This document shows, in pieces, positions 53,829 to 62,479 of a stretch of 64,000 nt of DNA. The DNA is taken from NCBI GenBank assembly GCA_016719405.1, contig JADJZE010000021.1, forward strand, positions 620,001 through 684,000, in the 5' to 3' direction. Source of the DNA: Candidatus Aalborgicola lynettensis (lineage in GTDB: Bacteria; Pseudomonadota; Gammaproteobacteria; Burkholderiales; Burkholderiaceae_C). A model generated the notes under the pieces. That model did not search any database. It was not told the DNA's origin and saw only the letters and a program-made list of their open reading frames with translations. The position numbers and the translations under genes are program-made. Every line of letters starts with the position of its first letter. Position 1 is the first letter of the stretch.

Positions 53829-55301
53829 ATGGCTTGTGTACTGCATATCAGCGCTGCGGGCAACGTCTGGTGGGGCAAAAAGTCCACCGGCTGGGAAGTG
53901 CTGCCTGCGCCCGGTGCCGGGCCGGTGTGGGTGTTGACGGATTTGACCGAGGAAGCCTTCACCGAGATCACTGTCCCGCGCGTGTTTGGCCGCGACCGCA
54001 GCAGTTTTGTGGAGCGCCAACTGGCCAGCCGCTTCCCCGAAACCCGTTTTCGCGTCGCCCTGGATGTGCAGCGCCATGGCAGTTTGATGAACCGCCTGGC
54101 ACCACCGCACCAGGTGCTCACGGCGGTAGAGCCGGCCGATCGCATTACCGCGGCGCTGCAAGACCTGTCGTTGCCATTGGCCGGGGTGTGGAGCACCTCC
54201 ATGCTGCTGGCCCGCTTGGGCAGCAAGCCCCGCATGCCGGCCAACCTGCTGATCGTCTTGTGCCAGCCAGGGGGCATGCGCATTGTGTTCATCAAAGACC
54301 GCGCTCCGGTGCTGACCCGCCTGGTAGCGGCCCAGCAATCGGCCGCCGACCAGGCGGTGGAAATACTGCGCACCCTGCGGCACCTGGAAAACACCCGCAC
54401 CATCGAGCGTGGCCGCCAGCGTTTTGCGGCCCTGCTGCTGGGCGCTGCGCAGGGCCTGGAGCCGATTCTGGCCGCCGACCGGCTTGACGCGCTGGACGCC
54501 AGCGTGTTGCGCAAAAATGCCACTGAACGCGATTGGCGGCCCCTGCTGCTGGACATGGTGTGCAAAAGCCCGCCGGGGCAAATGGCGCCGGTGGCCTTGC
54601 GCGAGCGTTACCTGGCATTGCAGGTGGTGCGGGCCGCCCGCGTGGCCAGCGGGCTGTTCCTGGCTGCCACCGGGGCGGTGGTGCTGGGCCACGTGAGCAC
54701 CATCACCGGCGACCACCGTGAACGCACGCAGCTGATGGTGAACCTGGCGCAACTGGATGCCCAGATCGCCGAAGTGGACGCCGCCATCCAGGCCTATGGC
54801 GTGGCGCCCGAATTGCTGCGCCAGGCCCTGGCGGTGGACAGTGCAGAAATTACCCAAGCGCCAGACATGGCGGCCGATTGGGTGGATCTGTCGCGCGTAC
54901 TGAGTACGGTGCCGGGTGCGCGGCTCAAGAATTTGCAGTGGCGTTTGCTGGAGCCGGGCACCAGCGCCTGTCCTGCCGCAGGCGATGCACCGCCGCAGAC
55001 CGATGTGCCGGTGGACGCGCCACCGCCCACCGCCCCGGTCCGGGTCGTAGAGCTGCACCTGCAGGTGGTGCTGGCGGCCGATACCGGTCCCCGGCAGAAA
55101 CTGCAGCAGGCACAGCAAATTTCGACCGGGCTCGCCGCACTGGAAGGCGTCAAGGTGGTGCACGACCCGGCGCTGCGGCTGCGCGACGGCGATCTGTCGG
55201 CCGGTGGTGCACAGCAGGGGGGTGAAAACGACCTGGCCTGGTGCGCCGCACTGACACGCACGCCACCGCACAGCGCAGTACCAACAGGGGTGGCACCATG
55301 A
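53829..55301 (+). CDS. MshI/PilM-N-like pilus assembly protein
   Basis: 490 residues with no strong motif. The first ~260 residues could be an actin-fold PilM-like domain (e.g. LIVLCQPGGMRIVFIKDRAPVLTRL), followed by a membrane helix (VASGLFLAATGAVVLGHVS) and a coiled coil plus beta domain like PilN. Such fused PilM/PilN proteins are the MshI equivalents. The assignment rests mainly on order (after mshG) and this layout. The stop overlaps the next ATG. Confidence 0.65.
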   Translation: MACVLHISAAGNVWWGKKSTGWEVLPAPGAGPVWVLTDLTEEAFTEITVPRVFGRDRSSFVERQLASRFPETRFRVALDVQRHGSLMNRLAPPHQVLTAVEPADRITAALQDLSLPLAGVWSTSMLLARLGSKPRMPANLLIVLCQPGGMRIVFIKDRAPVLTRLVAAQQSAADQAVEILRTLRHLENTRTIERGRQRFAALLLGAAQGLEPILAADRLDALDASVLRKNATERDWRPLLLDMVCKSPPGQMAPVALRERYLALQVVRAARVASGLFLAATGAVVLGHVSTITGDHRERTQLMVNLAQLDAQIAEVDAAIQAYGVAPELLRQALAVDSAEITQAPDMAADWVDLSRVLSTVPGARLKNLQWRLLEPGTSACPAAGDAPPQTDVPVDAPPPTAPVRVVELHLQVVLAADTGPRQKLQQAQQISTGLAALEGVKVVHDPALRLRDGDLSAGGAQQGGENDLAWCAALTRTPPHSAVPTGVAP

Positions 55302-55930
55302 ATGCGTGGAAACCGGTGCTGGTTGGCGCCCGTGGCAGTTTGCTGGCGTTGGCGCTGGTGGTGGTCTTGTGTGCCGGTGTTGTGCTGGGCATGAACTACT
55401 GGGTGGGCTCCCTGCAGAACACCCTGACCCAGGTGCAAAGCCTCAACCAGGAACAGCAAACCCAGCTCAGCACCAAGCAAGATGATTTGCACAACGTGCG
55501 CGACCACATCCAGCGCTTTGAAACCCTGCGCGCGCAGGGCTTGCTGGGAGCGCCCGAGCGCACGCAGTGGGTCGAGCAACTGCAAACCAATTACCAGGAA
55601 TTGGGACTGCCTGGGCGCATCGTCTACCAGTTGCAGGCCAGCGTACCGCTGGGGGCGGACCCAGCGCAACCCGAGGCCGGTGTACCCGGTGGCACGCCAA
55701 CCCTGGCCCACGACCTGACGTTGGAGCTGCGTGACGTGCACGAGGCCGACGTGCTCACGCTGCTGCAAAACTACCGTTACCAGGTCAAAGGCCGCTTTCG
55801 GGTCAATGCCTGCACACTGCAAGACCCCAAGGAATCCGGCCTGACCGCGCAATGTGTGCTGCGCTTCATCAGCGTGCCCATTGATCCCGCGCCGCCGCTG
55901 CCGGGTAGCGCGCCAGTGCCCCCAGGTTGA
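55298..55930 (+). CDS. MshJ/PilO-like assembly protein
   Basis: 210 residues from ATG 55298. One membrane helix (LLALALVVVLCAGVVLGMNYWV, 15-36), a coiled coil with heptads (LTQVQSLNQEQQTQLSTKQDDL), then a ferredoxin-like beta/alpha region ending with disulfide-compatible cysteines (NACTLQD and AQCVLRFISV). This matches the PilO/MshJ inner-membrane alignment proteins. Coupled to the upstream gene by ATGA overlap. Confidence 0.68.
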   Translation: MNAWKPVLVGARGSLLALALVVVLCAGVVLGMNYWVGSLQNTLTQVQSLNQEQQTQLSTKQDDLHNVRDHIQRFETLRAQGLLGAPERTQWVEQLQTNYQELGLPGRIVYQLQASVPLGADPAQPEAGVPGGTPTLAHDLTLELRDVHEADVLTLLQNYRYQVKGRFRVNACTLQDPKESGLTAQCVLRFISVPIDPAPPLPGSAPVPPG

Positions 55931-55941
55931 GGAGCTGCACC

Positions 55942-56355
55942 ATGTCACCTGTACGCCACGTTTCACGCTTTCTCCGCTTTGGCTGCGGCTGCCTGTTGGC
56001 GGCGCAACTGTGCACTCCTTCCCTGGCGCGGGCCATCCCCCAGAGTGCGCTGCAAACCCTGTTTTACACCCCGGCCCAGCGGCAGGAAATGTCGCGCGCG
56101 CGCCTGGGCCTGACCGGCACACAGGAAGCCGCCAGCACGCGCCTGGACGGGGTGGTACTGCGCGCCGCAGGCAAGGGCACTGTGTGGCTCAACCAGCAGG
56201 CCCACCGCGAGGGCCAGGCGCCTGCAGGGCCCCTGCGCGGCGTGGATGCACTGGTCGATGGGCAACGGCTGCGGGTGGGTGAACGTGTGGACAAAACCAG
56301 CGGTGAACGCACCGACGTGCTGGCGCCCGGTGCCGTGCAGGTGCACAAGCCATGA
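55942..56355 (+). CDS. MshK/PilP-like periplasmic protein
   Basis: 137 residues from ATG 55942 (AGGAG 7 bases upstream). Signal peptide (FGCGCLLAAQLCTPSLARA), then a small beta domain: LDGVVLRAAGKGTVWLNQQAH...VDGQRLRVGERVDKTSG, the GxVxR.GkgTVWING...VRVGE pattern of the PilP/MshK type. It probably bridges the inner-membrane platform and the secretin. Confidence 0.68.
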   Translation: MSPVRHVSRFLRFGCGCLLAAQLCTPSLARAIPQSALQTLFYTPAQRQEMSRARLGLTGTQEAASTRLDGVVLRAAGKGTVWLNQQAHREGQAPAGPLRGVDALVDGQRLRVGERVDKTSGERTDVLAPGAVQVHKP

Positions 56356-56591
56356 ACACCGAGTTTGGTGAACTGTCGCAGGCACGTTACCGCGCACGCA
56401 GCAAGCGCCGGCGCATCTCCGTGGTGCTGGGCTTGTTGCTGATCGCACTGGGTTATGGGTTGATGGCCGTCGGACCCGAGACCCCGGTCGATTCGGCCCT
56501 GTGGCACGTCATGGCCGGGATGGGCTGCATCGTGGTCGGCTTCGGTCTGGCCATTTTGCCCCTGCTGTCGCAGTGGAGCAGCGGCGAATAG
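56352..56591 (+). CDS. Small two-helix membrane protein
   Basis: 79 residues with a basic N-terminal region (RYRARSKRRRIS) and two hydrophobic helices (VVLGLLLIALGYGLMAVG; MAGMGCIVVGFGLAILPLL). Starts at an ATGA overlap within the pilus operon. No family recognised; its position suggests an accessory to the pilus machine or to the following two-component system. Confidence 0.7.
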   Translation: MNTEFGELSQARYRARSKRRRISVVLGLLLIALGYGLMAVGPETPVDSALWHVMAGMGCIVVGFGLAILPLLSQWSSGE

Positions 56592-56607
56592 CCGCCCCAC
56601 CCGCGCC

Positions 56608-57237
56608 ATGCCCCACGCTGCGCCCGCTACCCGCTCCCCCGCCGTGTTGCTGGTGGAAGACGACGCCGCCCTGAGTGGTTATTTGGCCGCAGCCCTGCGT
56701 GGCAAGGGCTACCAAGTGCACTGCGCCACCGACCGCGCCAGCGCCCTGGTCTGTATGGAGCAGCCCCACGCGCCCGCGCTGGTGCTGCTGGACCTGGGCC
56801 TGCCGCCGCACCCCAGCACCATGCGCGAAGGCCTGCAGGCCCTGCAGGACATTTTGCGCACCCAGCCCGGCACCAAAGTGCTGGTACTCACCGGCCAGGA
56901 CGAAGCCTCCGCCGCACACGAAGCCGTGCGCCTGGGGGCGTTTGATTTTTTGACCAAACCGGCGGCGCTGGACGCGCTGCTGCAAGCCCTGCAGCGCGCC
57001 AACCTGTTTGCCCGCGAAGAAGCCCGCATGGTGCTGGCGGGCGAAACCCGCTTGAGCATCACCGCCCGCATTCTTGAGGGCCCCAAGGAGGCCGGGGCCC
57101 AGGTCGAAGAGCAACTGCTGCGGCGCAGCCTCGCTGGCGCCAGCTACAACGTGACCGAAGCCGCCCGGCAACTGGGCCTGGCGCGGGAGCACGTGTACTA
57201 CTACATGAACAAGTATGGAATTCGACGTCCGGACTAA
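56608..57237 (+). CDS. Response regulator with Fis-type DNA-binding domain
   Basis: 209 residues. Receiver domain: VLLVEDDAAL (acidic pocket), phosphoacceptor D in VLLDLGLPP (about D61), T in VLVLTGQDE, K in FLTKPAALDAL. C-terminal Fis-like helix-turn-helix (YNVTEAARQLGLAREHVYYYMNKYGI). It lacks the sigma54-activator AAA+ domain between them, so it is ActR/RegA-like in layout. Overlaps the kinase gene by 23 bases. Likely regulates the neighbouring pilin genes; the target is inferred. Confidence 0.9.
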   Translation: MPHAAPATRSPAVLLVEDDAALSGYLAAALRGKGYQVHCATDRASALVCMEQPHAPALVLLDLGLPPHPSTMREGLQALQDILRTQPGTKVLVLTGQDEASAAHEAVRLGAFDFLTKPAALDALLQALQRANLFAREEARMVLAGETRLSITARILEGPKEAGAQVEEQLLRRSLAGASYNVTEAARQLGLAREHVYYYMNKYGIRRPD

Positions 57238-58306
57238 CCTGCCCCTGGTGTTTCTGGCCGCCGGATTTACGCTGTGGGTTACCAGCATGGCATTGGCACG
57301 CCGTGCCCGCCACTACCAGGCCAGCATGCAGGCCCTGCTGGAGCTAGCGGGTGGCACCCTGGAACCGCTGGACTTGCCTGCCGCCGCATGGCCCGCGCTG
57401 CAGGCCGCCGGGTGGAGTGGCCTGCAGTGGTCAGGCGACTGGTACGGCCAATCGGTGCAGGGCGCGCTGGGGGCGCCCCCGGTGCTGGCGCCCGGTGGGG
57501 GAGGGCAGCAAACCCACCACGTGCACAGCGGTGACGAAGTGCGCCTGGCCATCACCCTGCAGCACACCGTGCCCCGGGGCGAGCAGCGCCTGTTTGCCAA
57601 CCAGTTGGTGCAGGTGTTTTTGCTGTTGCTGGAAACCCGGCTGCGCGAGCGCACCGGCGCCCTGTCCGCAGCGCTGGCCGAGCGTGCGCGCCTGTCGCTC
57701 TACCTGCAGCACGACATGCGCAACCTGGCGCAATGGGTCATGTGGGTCAGCACCGACTTTGCCAACGCCCACACCCCGAGCGAACTGCTGGCCGCCGCCG
57801 AGCGCCTGCGCGACAACGCCCCGCTGGCGCAAACCCGCGCCGTGCGCCTGAATACCGCACTGGGGAAAACCGCACAGACCGCGCCGCCCCGCGTTGTCGC
57901 GCTGGACGAGGCGCTGCACGAGGCCGCCAGCCTGGCCGGTATTGAGGTGGACACACAAGGCCAGGCCACGGCGTGCATCGCCCCCGAGTTGCTGGCCCGC
58001 GCGCTGGACAACCTGCTCTCCAATTTGGCTGCCGACTGGCGCGAGGGGCGCAGCCTGCGCCCCAGTGCCGCTTTGCAATCGCAAGCCGGCAGCGCGCAAC
58101 TGGTACTGACCTGCCCCTTGCCCGCGCAAGGCATGGCACTGCCACCCGAAAAGCTGTTTGAACCCTTTGCCAGCGGGCGCCCCGGTGGCTTGGGGCTGGG
58201 CTTGTACCAGGCGCGCAAGAGCCTGCGCGAGGCCGGTGGCGACCTGCGGGCCACGGCCGAGGCCGGGCAGTTGCGCTTTGTGCTGACCATGCCGGGGGCC
58301 GTGTAA
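57215..58306 (+). CDS. Histidine kinase of the pilus locus
   Basis: 363 residues. One N-terminal membrane helix (LPLVFLAAGFTLWVTSMAL), a sensor stretch without recognised domain, then an H-box of unusual form, LQHDMRNLAQW (HDxxN as in PrsK-like kinases), and a HATPase with N-box DNLLSNLAADW and glycine-rich SGRPGGLGLGLYQARKSL. The D-box is degenerate. Its overlap with the response regulator marks them as a cognate pair, inserted between the assembly genes and the pilin genes. Confidence 0.85.
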   Translation: MEFDVRTNLPLVFLAAGFTLWVTSMALARRARHYQASMQALLELAGGTLEPLDLPAAAWPALQAAGWSGLQWSGDWYGQSVQGALGAPPVLAPGGGGQQTHHVHSGDEVRLAITLQHTVPRGEQRLFANQLVQVFLLLLETRLRERTGALSAALAERARLSLYLQHDMRNLAQWVMWVSTDFANAHTPSELLAAAERLRDNAPLAQTRAVRLNTALGKTAQTAPPRVVALDEALHEAASLAGIEVDTQGQATACIAPELLARALDNLLSNLAADWREGRSLRPSAALQSQAGSAQLVLTCPLPAQGMALPPEKLFEPFASGRPGGLGLGLYQARKSLREAGGDLRATAEAGQLRFVLTMPGAV

Positions 58307-58412
58307 ATTTTTCTGACACCCAGGCGCTGGCGCAATCGCTACATTCAACTCCAGCGCATTGCATCGTCCGGATGCGGTGCAGCGCGATGTATCAACCCAA
58401 AGGAAAATACCT

Positions 58413-59087
58413 ATGCAATACCGCCTCCGCTCCCGTCAAACGGGTTTTACCCTCGTAGAAATTGCCATCGTCCTGGTCATCATTGGCTTGCTGTTGGGCG
58501 GTGTGCTCAAGGGGCAGGAACTGATTGAGAACTCGCGTATCAAGAGCATCGTCAACGACATGAAGGCGATTCAGGCCGCCTACAACGGCTATATCGACCG
58601 TTACAAGGCGCTGCCAGGTGATGAAACCGCCGCAACCATGACGGCGCGAGGATGGACCGGCACCGCCGGTGCCACGGTTGCCGGCAACGGCGTGCTGGCG
58701 ATCAACGTCAACCAGACTTTCAACAACGGCGGTGACCAATCTGCGTTTTGGCGTGCACTGCGCGGCTCCGGCCTCATCAGTGGTGACCCGGCGGCACCCG
58801 CAACCGTGCTGGGCTTGCCCACCCACGGTGGTGGTGGCTTGCTGGGCGTGACAGCCGGTCCGGCCTACGGCTCTGCGGGGCCGCTGATCTGCGCATCGGG
58901 CCTGACCACCAAACAGGCGGCCGGTATCGACGGTTTGGTGGATGGCGCGGGTGCGGCCAACAACACCGGCAGCCTGTTGGGTGCCCAGGGCGCAGCCAAT
59001 CCGCTGGCCCCCGTGGCGGTGGCACCGCCTGTGACTGCCTACAACGAAACCACCCCCAACCGTTGGACCGTGTGTATGCGTCTGTAA
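58413..59087 (+). CDS. Type IV prepilin, MSHA-like major pilin candidate
   Basis: 224 residues from ATG 58413 (AGGA 8 bases upstream). Prepilin signal MQYRLRSRQTG|FTLVEIAIVLVIIGLLLGG: cleavage after G and the F+1, E+5 pilin pattern. Then the assembly helix (LENSRIKSIVNDMKAIQAAYNGYIDRY) and a glycine-rich C-terminal head with a Cys pair (ICASG and TVCMRL at the end). Its own leader and the terminator after it make it the best candidate for the main pilus subunit. Confidence 0.85.
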   Translation: MQYRLRSRQTGFTLVEIAIVLVIIGLLLGGVLKGQELIENSRIKSIVNDMKAIQAAYNGYIDRYKALPGDETAATMTARGWTGTAGATVAGNGVLAINVNQTFNNGGDQSAFWRALRGSGLISGDPAAPATVLGLPTHGGGGLLGVTAGPAYGSAGPLICASGLTTKQAAGIDGLVDGAGAANNTGSLLGAQGAANPLAPVAVAPPVTAYNETTPNRWTVCMRL

Positions 59088-59097
59088 GTTCCACCCC

Positions 59098-59150
59098 AAC
59101 CCGCAGCGGCGGGTTTTATCAAAACCGCTGTTTGTGCAGCGGTTTTGATA
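59098..59150 (+). terminator. Two stem-loops after the first prepilin gene
   Basis: CCCGC-N4-GCGGG-TTTT (59101-59115 region) followed by a perfect 14-bp stem TATCAAAACCGCTG-TTTGTG-CAGCGGTTTTGATA (59117-59150). The first looks like an intrinsic terminator; the second, without a T tract after it, may be an mRNA 3'-end stabiliser or a bidirectional site. Confidence 0.6.
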
Positions 59151-59154
59151 AGAG

Positions 59155-59207
59155 TAAAAAGTGGCCCCTGCGCTTGCTGGGTGTGCGTAAGCAGCTATGA
59201 ATTTTGA
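59155..59207 (-). repeat. Dispersed hairpin repeat before the second prepilin gene
   Basis: Minus strand GCTTCAAAATTCATAGCTGCTTACGCACACCCAGCAAGCGCAGGGGCC. An ATG at 59197 lies inside it and opens the frame of the next gene. Confidence 0.7.
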
Positions 59208-59229
59208 AGCAATTGTTGCCCTTACCCCA

Positions 59230-60021
59230 ATGACCCGCTCTCCCGCCCCCATGCCTTGCACACGCAGCCGCCACACCGGCTTTACGCTGGTGGAGATGGC
59301 GGTGGTGGTCACGCTGATTGGCATTTTGATGGCCATGGGGCTGGCGGTTGCTACCAGCGTGATGCAAAACACCCAAAGTTCTGTCACCAAAGACCGGCAA
59401 ACCTACGTGCGCGATGCCTTGCTGGCCTATTTTGCGACCAACCACCGGCTTCCTTGTCCGGACAGAGGCAGCAATGTGGGCAACACCGGGCGCGATGGCG
59501 TAGAAGACCGTACTGTGGGCGGCGCCGCGCCGGACGCCACCACCGCCTGCACCAACCCGCTGGGCACGGTGCCGTTTAACACCCTGGGTATTGCCCAGGA
59601 AAAGGCGTTGGACGGTTATGGCAACTACATGACCTACCGGCTGGACACGGCGCGCGGCTGGCACTTGACGGCAACCTTCCCGCCCGCAGCCTGCGTCGTT
59701 CCCGCAGCGGGGCAGGCGGTTTACACGGCGCCGGCCAGTGTGCCATCGGCATCCGCAGCCGTGGTACTCGTCTCCCACGGGCCCAATGGCCGGGGCGCCT
59801 GGAACCGGGGGCCCACCAATACCTCGCGCAACGCGTTGCCCACCACGCCGGAAGAGCAGGGCAACACGGTGCAGAACCCGGCGGGGCCGCCCGGGTACCG
59901 CGCCTATACCTATTCTGATACCGCTGCAGCACCGTTTGACGACGTGGTACTGCCTCTGTTGGTAGGCGATGTGAACATAGTGATGACGATGAAGTTGGGG
60001 AAACCCGATATATGCAACTAA
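59230..60021 (+). CDS. Prepilin-type protein (minor pilin)
   Basis: 263 residues from ATG 59230; an ATG at 59197 would put 11 repeat-encoded residues in front and lies in the hairpin repeat. Prepilin signal HTG|FTLVEMAVVVTLIGILMAMGLAVATSVM, then a large extracellular part with RLPCPDRGSN (recurrent in PilV/MshO-like proteins). The 10-base overlap region with the next gene suggests cotranscription. Confidence 0.82.
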   Translation: MTRSPAPMPCTRSRHTGFTLVEMAVVVTLIGILMAMGLAVATSVMQNTQSSVTKDRQTYVRDALLAYFATNHRLPCPDRGSNVGNTGRDGVEDRTVGGAAPDATTACTNPLGTVPFNTLGIAQEKALDGYGNYMTYRLDTARGWHLTATFPPAACVVPAAGQAVYTAPASVPSASAAVVLVSHGPNGRGAWNRGPTNTSRNALPTTPEEQGNTVQNPAGPPGYRAYTYSDTAAAPFDDVVLPLLVGDVNIVMTMKLGKPDICN

Positions 60022-60038
60022 CTTTGAGGGAGCGTTTT

Positions 60039-60662
60039 ATGACTATGCGCACATTCAGGTCGTCACGGCCCCGCCATAACCAAGGTTTTACGCTGGTGGA
60101 AATTTCCATCGTGCTGGTCATCATTGGCCTGATTCTGGGCGGCATCCTCAACGCCCAGTCGGTGATTCGCAATGCGCAGACCAAAGACAGCATCAAGGCG
60201 CTGAACGACATGTCGGCGGCGGCGCGGCAGTTTTTTGACCGGTATGGCATGTGGCCGGGCGATTTCAGCAACGCAGTGGCCAGTGGCCTGGTGTGCGCCA
60301 ATGGTGACGGGAACGGTTTTATATCGGCAGCGGAGCGCAATTGCGCTTCGGAGCATCTGATCCGTGCGGGAATGCTCAAGGGAACGGTTGCGGCGGCGCC
60401 GCCAACCGTCATACGGGTCAGGGGGTCGACGTTTTCGGTCATTCGCGCGACGCTTGCCGGGGTTGCTGCGCCTGCCAACTGGGGCAATGTGGTGCGGGTG
60501 CAGGCGATTGATTGCGATATTGCCGTGCAAATGGACCGCGCGGTGGACGACGGCAACACCAATACCGGCAATTTCAGGATCACCGCCAACACCTGTGGCG
60601 CCACCGGCGCCGATCAGAACGAAACCATCGTCGTCGCCAACGCCATACTGCGGCTCAATTAA
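60039..60662 (+). CDS. Prepilin-type protein (minor pilin)
   Basis: 207 residues from ATG 60039, which has GAGGGAG seven bases before it; an upstream ATG at 60012 overlaps the previous gene and lacks a site. Prepilin signal RHNQG|FTLVEISIVLVIIGLILGGILNAQ and a pilin helix (IRNAQTKDSIKALNDMSAAARQFFDRYGMWPGDF) closely similar to the first prepilin. Ends 12 bases before the next hairpin repeat. Confidence 0.83.
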   Translation: MTMRTFRSSRPRHNQGFTLVEISIVLVIIGLILGGILNAQSVIRNAQTKDSIKALNDMSAAARQFFDRYGMWPGDFSNAVASGLVCANGDGNGFISAAERNCASEHLIRAGMLKGTVAAAPPTVIRVRGSTFSVIRATLAGVAAPANWGNVVRVQAIDCDIAVQMDRAVDDGNTNTGNFRITANTCGATGADQNETIVVANAILRLN

Positions 60663-60674
60663 TTACCCATCGTT

Positions 60675-60728
60675 TTAGCCATTTCCGCACGCCAGTCGTG
60701 CGCAAGTAGCTCTTATTTTTATAGCATT
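60675..60728 (-). repeat. Dispersed hairpin repeat after the pilin genes
   Basis: Minus strand ATGCTATAAAAATAAGAGCTACT, TGCGCACGACTGGCGTGCGG and AAATGGC. Marks the right edge of the pilus cluster. Confidence 0.75.
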
Positions 60729-60852
60729 AGCGCGCTGCGAAAAGACCCGTCCGAAGCGCCCGGCGCCGCGACCGGATCGCGTTCAGCACCGTTTGTTTCG
60801 ATGCCGTACCGGCACCACGTGACGCCCAGGGCTGTCCGGTCTGGTTAAATAA

Positions 60853-60878
60853 CGCATTACTTGAATACAAGTAATGCG
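60853..60878 (+). promoter_or_regulatory. Perfect 11-bp inverted repeat, likely AbiEi operator
   Basis: CGCATTACTTG-AATA-CAAGTAATGCG, ending 20 bases before ATG 60898. AbiEi antitoxins bind inverted repeats at their own promoter, so this is a strong operator candidate. Confidence 0.7.
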
Positions 60879-60897
60879 GATATTAAAATCTGAACAA

Positions 60898-61497
60898 ATG
60901 AGCCAATCCGACCATATCCTTGATCTTGTTCGGCACCGGCGCCTGCTGCGTGCGGCAGACGTGCGGGAGCACGGCTTGCAGCCACAACTGCTGCTCAGCC
61001 TGCACCAGGCTGGCAAGTTGCAGCGGGTAGCCCGGGGCCTGTACAGCCTGCCGGATGCTGAAATCACTGAGCACCAGACGCTGATCGAGGTGTGCCAGCG
61101 CGTGCCCAAGGCGGTGCTGTGCCTGCTGAGCGCGCTGCAATTCCACGGTATCGGCACCCAAATGCCCCATGAGGTGTGGGTTGCCCTGCCGCAAGCCACA
61201 CAGACTCCGGCGCTGGACTACCCCACACTGCGCATCGTGCGCCTGCGTGGCGGGGCCTATGCAGAGGGCATCCAGACCGTGACAGAGCACGGCGCACCGA
61301 TTCGCGTCTACAGCGTTGCCAAGACGGTGACCGACTGCTTCAAGTTCCGCAACAAGATCGGACTGGACGTGGCGCTGGAGGCACTTAAGGATGGTTGGCG
61401 CAGCCGCAAGGTCACCATGGCCGAGCTGCACCACTTCGCCCGAATCAACCGCGTAGAGCGCGTGATGCAGCCTTACCTTGAGGCGGTGGCAGCATGA
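60898..61497 (+). CDS. abiEi: AbiEi antitoxin / transcriptional repressor
   Basis: 199 residues from ATG 60898 (MSQSDHILDLVRHRRLLRAADV). An earlier ATG at 60874 falls within the operator dyad and is rejected. N-terminal winged helix (LRAADVREHGLQPQLLLSLHQAGKLQRVARGLYSLP) binds DNA; the C-terminal domain (LPQATQTPALDYPTLRIVRLRG, VYSVAKTVTDCFKFRNKIGLDVALEALKD) is that of type IV toxin-antitoxin antitoxins. Overlaps abiEii by ATGA. Confidence 0.9.
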   Translation: MSQSDHILDLVRHRRLLRAADVREHGLQPQLLLSLHQAGKLQRVARGLYSLPDAEITEHQTLIEVCQRVPKAVLCLLSALQFHGIGTQMPHEVWVALPQATQTPALDYPTLRIVRLRGGAYAEGIQTVTEHGAPIRVYSVAKTVTDCFKFRNKIGLDVALEALKDGWRSRKVTMAELHHFARINRVERVMQPYLEAVAA

Positions 61498-62462
61498 GCG
61501 CCGCGCCGGGGCACCCCAGACAATTTCGCACCGCAGTCCGCCAGGGCGACGGCAATTCAAGCACCGGGAATCTATCGGCTTCCATTCTCGCGCGGCTGCT
61601 AACGCTGGCCAAGCAGAGGGGTGACGACTACAGCTTGCTGCTTAACCGCTTTGCGCTGGAGCGCCTGTTGTTTCGCATAAGCACATCAGCGCATGGCAGC
61701 CGATTCTTGCTCAAAGGGGCTCTGCTCTTTGTGCTTTGGTATGGCGAACCGCACCGTTCGACGCGGGATGCCGACTTGCTGGGCTTTGGCCCAGACGATG
61801 AAGCGAATTTGACCGCTACCTTCCGCGACATCGCGGCCATGAACGTGGGCGATGGCATTGTGTTCGACCCCGATTCAGTCAAAGCCGACGCCATTCGCGA
61901 AGACAACACCTACGGCGGAACCCGCATCACGCTGGTGGCACACATCGGCTCCGCACGCTGCGCGCTGCAAATCGACGTGGGTTTTGGTGATGCTGTAACG
62001 CCGGGGCCGCAAACCGTTGCCTATGCGACCCTGCTGAAAGATTTCCAGCCCCCGGTGCTGCGTGTCTACCCGGTCTACACCGTGATCGCAGAAAAGTACC
62101 AGGCCATGGTGATGCTGGGCCAGGCGAACAGCCGCATGAAGGACTTTTACGACCTGGCAGTGATCGCGCGGCGCACCGAGCTCGATGGTGCCACCCTTGC
62201 CACAGCCATTGCCGCCACTTTTGCCAAACGGCAGACCCCTCTGCCAATCGTTCATCCGCTGGCGCTCACCCGTCAGTTCAGTGAAGACCCTGCCAAACTG
62301 ATGCAGTGGCAGGCCTTCCTGAATAAAAACCGCATCACCGCCGCCAGTTTGGCCGAGACGGTTGCATTGTTGAGTTTGATGCTGTATCTGCCCACCCAAC
62401 TAGCCGCCGTCAATGGCGAAGCGACAACCACATGGCACCCAGAGTCTGGTCAGTGGGCGTGA
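61494..62462 (+). CDS. abiEii: AbiEii/AbiGii nucleotidyltransferase toxin
   Basis: 322 residues. Motifs of the DNA polymerase beta-like fold: FLLKGALLFVLW (the GS/KGG...-type motif I), HRSTRDADLLGFG (catalytic D-x-D), IQIDVGFGD-like ALQIDVGFGDAV and EKYQAMVMLGQANSRMKDFYDL (motif IV, K and D). Toxins of this class block growth by transferring nucleotides to tRNA or other substrates during phage infection. The N-terminal ~25 residues are not typical of the family. Paired with abiEi. Confidence 0.92.
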   Translation: MSAAPGHPRQFRTAVRQGDGNSSTGNLSASILARLLTLAKQRGDDYSLLLNRFALERLLFRISTSAHGSRFLLKGALLFVLWYGEPHRSTRDADLLGFGPDDEANLTATFRDIAAMNVGDGIVFDPDSVKADAIREDNTYGGTRITLVAHIGSARCALQIDVGFGDAVTPGPQTVAYATLLKDFQPPVLRVYPVYTVIAEKYQAMVMLGQANSRMKDFYDLAVIARRTELDGATLATAIAATFAKRQTPLPIVHPLALTRQFSEDPAKLMQWQAFLNKNRITAASLAETVALLSLMLYLPTQLAAVNGEATTTWHPESGQWA

Positions 62463-62479
62463 CCCGCCGCCCCCTCGCA

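Noticed and set aside
58310..58360. Possible sigma54 promoter before the first prepilin gene
   Set aside because: GG and GC elements are present but about three bases too close for a -24/-12 promoter.
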